Of a stretch of DNA of 10,688 bases, positions 6,181-10,688 are shown piece by piece (within the stretch, counting starts at the first letter, position 1; the number at the start of each line of letters is the position of its first letter). This stretch comes from Caulobacter segnis. Lineage in GTDB: Bacteria > Pseudomonadota > Alphaproteobacteria > Caulobacterales > Caulobacteraceae. The translations under genes were made by a program, and so were the position numbers. The stretch spans positions 1 to 10,688 of the forward strand of contig NZ_QFQZ01000114.1 of NCBI RefSeq assembly GCF_003243465.1, given 5' to 3'. Under the pieces are notes generated by a model. It made no database searches, was not told the DNA's origin, and worked only from the letters and a program-made list of their open reading frames with translations.

Positions 6181-8424
6181 ATGGCTTCAGTGGCTTACGC
6201 GACCGGATCGGAAGCCCCGCCGACCCGATTCAGTCGGGCCTGGTGGCGAGAGCTTTTGCGATCGCGCTACCTGGTTTCGGCAGGCTACGGCCTGGCTGTC
6301 CTGCTGACGGTGGCCGGGGTCGCCTTGGCGTCCTCGCCGCCAAAGACCGACTCGATCAGCACGGCCAGCACGGTCATTCTGGTCGTGCTCGGGTTTAATC
6401 TCGTCTTGATCCTCGGCGTGGCCACCATCGTGGGCCTTCGCCTCTATGACCTGATCGATGCGCGAGCCAGCGACGAGGGCGCGCGGCTGCACCTGCGTTT
6501 CGTGGGCCTCTTCTCGCTCGCAGCCGTCGCACCGGCAGTCATCGTCGCCTTGTTTTTCGGCGTTCTGGTCAATCGCGGCGTCGACGGCTGGTTCAGCCAG
6601 AAGGTCCAGACCGTGGTCGGCAATTCCGCCAAGGTCGCCAACTCCTACGTCGAGCAGCAGAAGAACTATATTTCCGAGCACATCGCGCCGATGGCGTCGG
6701 ACCTGAACCGCGCCGCGCCGGCCATGTCGCAGTCGCCCGTCGCCTTCGGTCACTATCTGTCGGGTGTCATGGAGGATAACGGCTTTTCGGCCGCCTACAT
6801 CCTCGACCGGGACGGCCGTATCTTGGCGCGGGCCGAAACGGCCGTGGCGCCGCCTTTCCTTGCGCCGCCTCCGTCCAGCTATCAGGCCACCGACAGCGGT
6901 GAGGTCAGCGCCCAACGCTTTGTATCGAAAGATCTCTTCAGGGCGCTTTATAAGCTCAAGGCGTTTCCGGACGGCTATCTCTATGTGGTCCGCCCGATCG
7001 AGCAGGGCATCCTCAGTCACTTGATCGAAACGCAGGACGCGCTGCTGTCCTATCGGGACGCCGAGCGGAGCAGGGGGCGGATCCAGGCGATCTTCGGGCT
7101 CAGCTATCTGGAGACGGCGCTCCTCGTCCTTGTCGCCGCCATCTGGGTCGGCATCGCCGCCGCCAACTCGATCGCGGGACCGGTCGCGGATCTGGTCGAG
7201 GCGGCCGGGCGCGTGTCGGGCGGCGATCTGAACGCTCGAGTGGAGGCGGGCTCGGGGCCGGACGAGATCCGGGCGCTCTCCAACGCCTTCAACATGATGA
7301 CCAGCGAGCTACAACTGCAGCAGGCCGCGCTCAAGGCCGCCAGCCTGGACGCCGAGAGCCGTCGGCAGTTTATCGAGACCGTGCTCTCCGGCGTCAGCGC
7401 GGGCGTCGTCAGCCTCGACGAGCGAGGAAGGGTTTCGGCCGTCAATCGTCGAGCAACCGCGCTCCTGGGCCTCCCGGATGACGCACTCGGTGTTGATCTC
7501 ATCACCCTGGCGCCGGAGTTCGCCGAGGTCATGGAGGCGCTGGAGCAGAGCCGCCCGGACACGGATGTCGAGATCGACATCATGCGCGAAGGCGAGACGC
7601 GGCGACTGCGGGTTCGCGCGGCGGGCCATGTCGCCGCTGGCCTAGTCCTGACCTTCGACGACATCACTCGCCTCGTGGCCGCGCAGCGGAACGCCGCCTG
7701 GAAGGACGTCGCCCGTCGGATCGCGCATGAGATCAAGAATCCTCTGACCCCGATCCAGCTGTCGGCCGAGCGCCTGCGCCGAAAGTACCGCAAGGAGATC
7801 GCCAGCGATCTCGATACCTTCGACCGGTGCACGGACACCATCATTCGCCAGGTCGGTGATATCGGCCGAATGGTCGATGAGTTCTCGGCCTTCGCCCGCA
7901 TGCCCGCACCGCGGTTTGCGCCCGCGAATCTGACGGAGATGCTGCGGCAGGCGGTTTTCGCGCAACGCTTTCAGGATGCGGAGATCGAGGTTCGCCTCGA
8001 TGAGCCCGGCGGGGCGGATGTCTGGGTCACCTGCGACGAGCGCATGATCGGACAGGCGCTGACGAACATCCTCAAGAACGCTGGCGAAGCGGTTGGCGCG
8101 CGACGCTTGGGCACCCCCGATCTGCCTGGGCGGATCGTCGCCACGCTCGTGTCCACCGCGGAGGATCTGTGCGTGACGATCGAGGACAACGGCGTCGGCC
8201 TTCCTGCGAAGGACCGTGACCGGTTGACCGAGCCCTATGTGACGACCCGCGAGAAGGGCACGGGCCTGGGCCTGGCCATCGTCAAGCGGATCATGGAGGA
8301 CCATGGCGGTGGCCTGGCCCTGACCGATGCGCGCGAGCCGCCCGGCGCGCGCGTCATCCTGAAGTTTCCGACGACCGCGCGTCTGCCCGCCGCGGCCCAA
8401 AGTGGCGTTGAGGAGATGATATGA
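6181..8424 (+). CDS. ntrY: Membrane-bound nitrogen-regulation sensor histidine kinase NtrY
   Basis: From the ATG at 6181 this kinase has 747 aa. Hydrophobic segments lie at about residues 30-51, 63-86, 106-130 and 304-330. Segments 3 and 4 flank a periplasmic region (about 131-303) that is predicted to sense an unknown extracytoplasmic cue. A HAMP linker (about 330-382, with AAGRVSGGDLNARVEAG), a PAS domain (about 395-500, GVSAGVVSLDERGRVSAVN) and the kinase core follow. The core has H-box RRIAHEIKNPLTPIQLSAERL (512-532; His516), N-box NILKNAGEA (629-637), G1 DNGVG (669-673) and G2 GTGLGLAI (693-700). Domain order and length fit NtrY. It phosphorylates or dephosphorylates NtrX in characterised alphaproteobacteria. 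Its TGA overlaps the ntrX ATG (ATGA). The start is uncertain: an in-frame TTG at 6145, GTG at 6178 and GTG at 6190 are alternatives, and the Shine-Dalgarno for 6181 is very close (AGGGG, 2 nt away). Confidence 0.93.
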   Translation: MASVAYATGSEAPPTRFSRAWWRELLRSRYLVSAGYGLAVLLTVAGVALASSPPKTDSISTASTVILVVLGFNLVLILGVATIVGLRLYDLIDARASDEGARLHLRFVGLFSLAAVAPAVIVALFFGVLVNRGVDGWFSQKVQTVVGNSAKVANSYVEQQKNYISEHIAPMASDLNRAAPAMSQSPVAFGHYLSGVMEDNGFSAAYILDRDGRILARAETAVAPPFLAPPPSSYQATDSGEVSAQRFVSKDLFRALYKLKAFPDGYLYVVRPIEQGILSHLIETQDALLSYRDAERSRGRIQAIFGLSYLETALLVLVAAIWVGIAAANSIAGPVADLVEAAGRVSGGDLNARVEAGSGPDEIRALSNAFNMMTSELQLQQAALKAASLDAESRRQFIETVLSGVSAGVVSLDERGRVSAVNRRATALLGLPDDALGVDLITLAPEFAEVMEALEQSRPDTDVEIDIMREGETRRLRVRAAGHVAAGLVLTFDDITRLVAAQRNAAWKDVARRIAHEIKNPLTPIQLSAERLRRKYRKEIASDLDTFDRCTDTIIRQVGDIGRMVDEFSAFARMPAPRFAPANLTEMLRQAVFAQRFQDAEIEVRLDEPGGADVWVTCDERMIGQALTNILKNAGEAVGARRLGTPDLPGRIVATLVSTAEDLCVTIEDNGVGLPAKDRDRLTEPYVTTREKGTGLGLAIVKRIMEDHGGGLALTDAREPPGARVILKFPTTARLPAAAQSGVEEMI

Positions 8425-9809
8425 GCGCCGACGTTCTGGTGGTGGATGACGAAGCCGACATCCGCGAATTGGTGGCCGGTATCCTTGAGGACGAGGGGTA
8501 TGCCGTTCGCACGGCCGCCGACTCCGACCAGGCGCTCGCGGCGATCCGCGCGCGCAAGCCCGCCTTGCTGATCCTGGATATCTGGATGCAGGGCGGCGGC
8601 ATGGACGGCCTCGAGTTGCTGGACATGGTCAAGGCGCTCGACGCCGACCTGCCCGTGATCATGATCTCCGGACACGGCAACATCGAGACGGCCGTCAGCG
8701 CCATCAAGCGCGGCGCTTACGAGTTCCTTGAGAAGCCCTTCAAGTCGGACCGCTTGCTGCTGGTTGTCGAGCGCGCGCTCGAAGCGGCTGGCTTGCGCCG
8801 TGAAAACCGCCGGCTTAGGGCGCAGACCTTCGCGCCCGACGGTCTGATCGGCAAGTCGGCGCCGGCCCAGGCCTTGCGCCAAATGATCCTGAAGGTCGCC
8901 CCGGCCAACAGTCGCGTTCTGGTCTCGGGCCCCCCCGGTTCCGGCAAGGAACTGGTGGCGCGGCTGATCCACGGCGCCAGCACGCGGGCGCGGCAGGAGT
9001 TCGTCGCGGTCAGCGCCGCCGGCATGGCCCCGGAACGTCTCGACGTCGAGCTGTTTGGCGAGGAAGGCGAGGGCGGCCGCCCACGCAAGATCGGCGTGTT
9101 CGAACGGGCGCATGGCGGCACGCTCTATCTCGACGAGGTGGCCGACATGCCGCGCGAGACCCAGGGACGGATCCTCCGAGTTCTGGTCGAGCAGCGCTTC
9201 CGGCGCGTGGACGGCGACAACGATGTGCAGGTCGATGTGCGCGTGATCTCTTCGACCTCTCGCGACCTGCGCGAAGAGATCGCGGGCGGCCGGTTCCGCG
9301 AGGACCTGTTCCACCGCCTGAACGTCGTGCCCGTCCGGGTGCCGGGTCTCGCCGAACGTCGCGAGGACATACCGGAGCTGATCAACTTCTTCATCGAGCG
9401 CATCAGTGAGGCGACCGGCCTGCAACGCCGTCGACTGGGCGAGGACGCGCTGGCGACGCTTCAGGTCCAGACTTGGCCGGGGAATGTCCGCCAGCTTCGT
9501 AACAACGTCGAGCGGATGTTGATCCTGGCGTCAGGCGAACCTGGCGACGTGATCACGGCCGAGATGCTCTCCGGCGGCGATCAGCCCAGCGCCGGCAACG
9601 CCGGCGCCATCGGGGCCGAGCGGATCATCGCCCTGCCGCTGCGCGAGGCGCGCGAACTGTTCGAGCGCGAGTACCTGAACGCCCAAATCCTGCGTTTCGG
9701 CGGCAATATCTCGCGAACGGCCAACTTCATCGGCATGGAGCGCTCGGCCCTTCACCGCAAGCTGAAGTCCTTGGGCGTCGCCGGCGCTAGGGCCGAAGAG
9801 GAAGAGTAG
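8421..9809 (+). CDS. ntrX: Response regulator NtrX, NtrC-like AAA+ without GAFTGA
   Basis: This 462-aa regulator is the partner of NtrY. The receiver domain (about 3-122) has DDE (9-11), phospho-acceptor Asp53 (LILDIWMQGGGMDG), Ser83 and Lys105 (EKPF). The AAA+ region (about 140-380) has Walker A GPPGSGKE (170-177), Walker B GGTLYLDEVADMP (232-244), FREDLFHRLNVVPVRVPGL (292-310) and TWPGNVRQLRNNVERM (351-366). A Fis-type HTH occupies about 412-455 (ISRTANFIGMERSALHRKL core). Between ELFG (210-213) and RAHGG (229-233) the sequence EEGEGGRPRKIGVFE replaces the GAFTGA loop, the usual state for alphaproteobacterial NtrX, which works on non-sigma-54 promoters. AGGAG (8411-8415) is 5 nt before the ATG, which overlaps the ntrY stop. 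The protein ends in a run of glutamates whose codons also supply the ribosome-binding site of the next gene. Characterised orthologues affect respiration, envelope, cell-cycle and nitrogen genes. Confidence 0.94.
   Translation: MSADVLVVDDEADIRELVAGILEDEGYAVRTAADSDQALAAIRARKPALLILDIWMQGGGMDGLELLDMVKALDADLPVIMISGHGNIETAVSAIKRGAYEFLEKPFKSDRLLLVVERALEAAGLRRENRRLRAQTFAPDGLIGKSAPAQALRQMILKVAPANSRVLVSGPPGSGKELVARLIHGASTRARQEFVAVSAAGMAPERLDVELFGEEGEGGRPRKIGVFERAHGGTLYLDEVADMPRETQGRILRVLVEQRFRRVDGDNDVQVDVRVISSTSRDLREEIAGGRFREDLFHRLNVVPVRVPGLAERREDIPELINFFIERISEATGLQRRRLGEDALATLQVQTWPGNVRQLRNNVERMLILASGEPGDVITAEMLSGGDQPSAGNAGAIGAERIIALPLREARELFEREYLNAQILRFGGNISRTANFIGMERSALHRKLKSLGVAGARAEEEE
9798..9802 (+). 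promoter_or_regulatory. Strong ribosome-binding site for dat inside the ntrX 3' end
   Basis: GAGGA with 7-nt spacing to the ATG at 9810 is embedded in the glutamate codons that end ntrX. The two genes share no spare bases (TAG then ATG), which fits translational coupling. Confidence 0.6.
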
Positions 9810-10673
9810 ATGTCGCGTTTCGCCTATGTGAATGGCCAGTTCGTGCGTCACGGCGAGGCCGCTGTTCATATCGAGGATCGTGGCTACCAGCTGGCCGACG
9901 GCGTCTACGAGGTCTGGGCCGTGTTCGACGGCAAGCTCGCTGACTCTGAGGGGCACTTCGCGCGGCTCTGGCGCAGCCTGGATGAGCTTCGTATCGCCCA
10001 TCCGATGAGCGAGGGCGCCTTGACCCTGGTCCTGCGCGAGGCGGTTCGCCGAAACAAGGTGCGGGAGGGGCTCGTCTATCTGCAGGTGACGCGCGGAGTC
10101 GCCCGCCGCGATCATGCCTTCCCGACCCCCGCCGTGCCGCCCTCGGTGGTGATCACCGCCAAGGCGATCGATCGCGCAGCCACCAACGCCAAGGCGAAGA
10201 ATGGCGGCTTGGTGATCTCGGTTCCTGAGAACCGCTGGGGACGGTGCGACATCAAATCGATTGGCCTTCTGCCCAACGCCTTGGCCAAGCAGGCCGCCCG
10301 TGAGCGCGGCGCCGTCGAAGCCTGGTTCGTCGACGACATGGGACTCGTCACCGAGGGCGCTTCGTCGAACGCGTGGATCGTCGATGCGGAAGGGGTGCTT
10401 CGCACACGCGACACTAACGCCAACATCCTTCGCGGCGTTACACGTTCGACCTTGCTGGAAGTGATCCGCGAGGCCGGCCTGCCGATCAGCGAAAAGCCGT
10501 TCACGATCGCCGAGGCGCAAGCCGCGAGGGAGGCCTTCATCACCGGCGCGGGGTCTTTGGTGACGCCGATCGTCCAGGTGGATGGGGTCAAGCTTGGGGA
10601 TGGAAAGCCGGGGCCGGTGGCAATGCGGCTTCGTCACGCCTATATAGCTCGAGCGCGTCAGAAGGCCGTATGA
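9810..10673 (+). CDS. dat: D-amino-acid aminotransferase (D-alanine transaminase), class IV PLP enzyme
   Basis: This 287-aa fold-type IV transaminase would interconvert D-amino acids and 2-oxo acids (for example D-alanine + 2-oxoglutarate to pyruvate + D-glutamate), feeding peptidoglycan precursors or D-amino-acid catabolism. The visible signature residues are: the N-terminal start FAYVNGQFV; Tyr33 in ADGVYEVW; RGVARRDHAFP (95-105), whose Arg100 and His102 match the carboxylate-trap Arg/His of Bacillus D-amino-acid transaminase; the catalytic lysine Lys149 in RCDIKSIGLLPN; Glu182 in VTEGASSN (180-187); the phosphate-binding GVTRSTLLE (209-217); and the C-terminal FITGAGSLVTPI. The RxH pair favours D-amino-acid transaminase over branched-chain aminotransferase or aminodeoxychorismate lyase. 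The ATG directly follows the ntrX TAG with GAGGA (9798-9802) at 7-nt spacing, so translation is probably coupled to ntrX. In related genomes hfq lies next; the window stops before it. Confidence 0.92.
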   Translation: MSRFAYVNGQFVRHGEAAVHIEDRGYQLADGVYEVWAVFDGKLADSEGHFARLWRSLDELRIAHPMSEGALTLVLREAVRRNKVREGLVYLQVTRGVARRDHAFPTPAVPPSVVITAKAIDRAATNAKAKNGGLVISVPENRWGRCDIKSIGLLPNALAKQAARERGAVEAWFVDDMGLVTEGASSNAWIVDAEGVLRTRDTNANILRGVTRSTLLEVIREAGLPISEKPFTIAEAQAAREAFITGAGSLVTPIVQVDGVKLGDGKPGPVAMRLRHAYIARARQKAV

Positions 10674-10688
10674 GACCCGAGCAATTTT

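Noticed and set aside
8235..9425. 396-codon minus-strand frame opposite ntrY/ntrX
   Set aside because: It is a shadow of the well-supported ntrY and ntrX frames, with no recognisable domain or start signal.

Overview
The window is GC-rich, densely coding DNA from an alphaproteobacterium. The gene content and order (fused ispDF, then nifR3/dusB-ntrB-ntrC-ntrY-ntrX and a D-amino-acid aminotransferase) point to Caulobacter or a close relative. This assignment is recalled from gene order and protein character, not from a database search.

Left third (1-2459), minus strand, transcribed leftward: ispDF (bifunctional MEP-pathway enzyme), a stand-alone CinA C-terminal domain (PncC-type NMN amidohydrolase), then a GTG-started FUSC-type membrane protein that overlaps the cinA stop codon and runs off the left edge. 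The FUSC gene has no ATG start, so an ATG-only gene scan would miss it.

A 99-bp divergent intergenic region (2460-2558) separates this block from the rightward block. It must hold the 5' control signals of both ispDF and dusB.

Right two thirds (2559-10673), plus strand: dusB, ntrB, ntrC, ntrY, ntrX and dat. dusB/ntrB and ntrY/ntrX overlap by ATGA; ntrB/ntrC are 2 bp apart and ntrX/dat abut with no gap. The only real gap is the 63 bp before ntrY, which contains a small hairpin covering the presumed ribosome-binding site. The block therefore encodes a tRNA-modifying enzyme, two complete histidine kinase/response regulator pairs (NtrB soluble, NtrY membrane-bound), and a PLP transaminase. NtrB-NtrC would read nitrogen status in the cytoplasm and NtrY-NtrX would read an envelope or extracytoplasmic signal. 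Cross-talk between the pairs is plausible but not visible in the sequence.

The most notable feature is that both AAA+ response regulators lack the GAFTGA loop used to contact sigma-54. The receiver domain, Walker A and B motifs, arginine fingers and Fis-type helix-turn-helix are all kept. This is expected for NtrX in this class but unusual for a protein in the NtrC position. I recall it being reported for Caulobacter NtrC, so it may not be new. I see no mobile elements, CRISPR arrays, RNA genes or wholly unknown system here.
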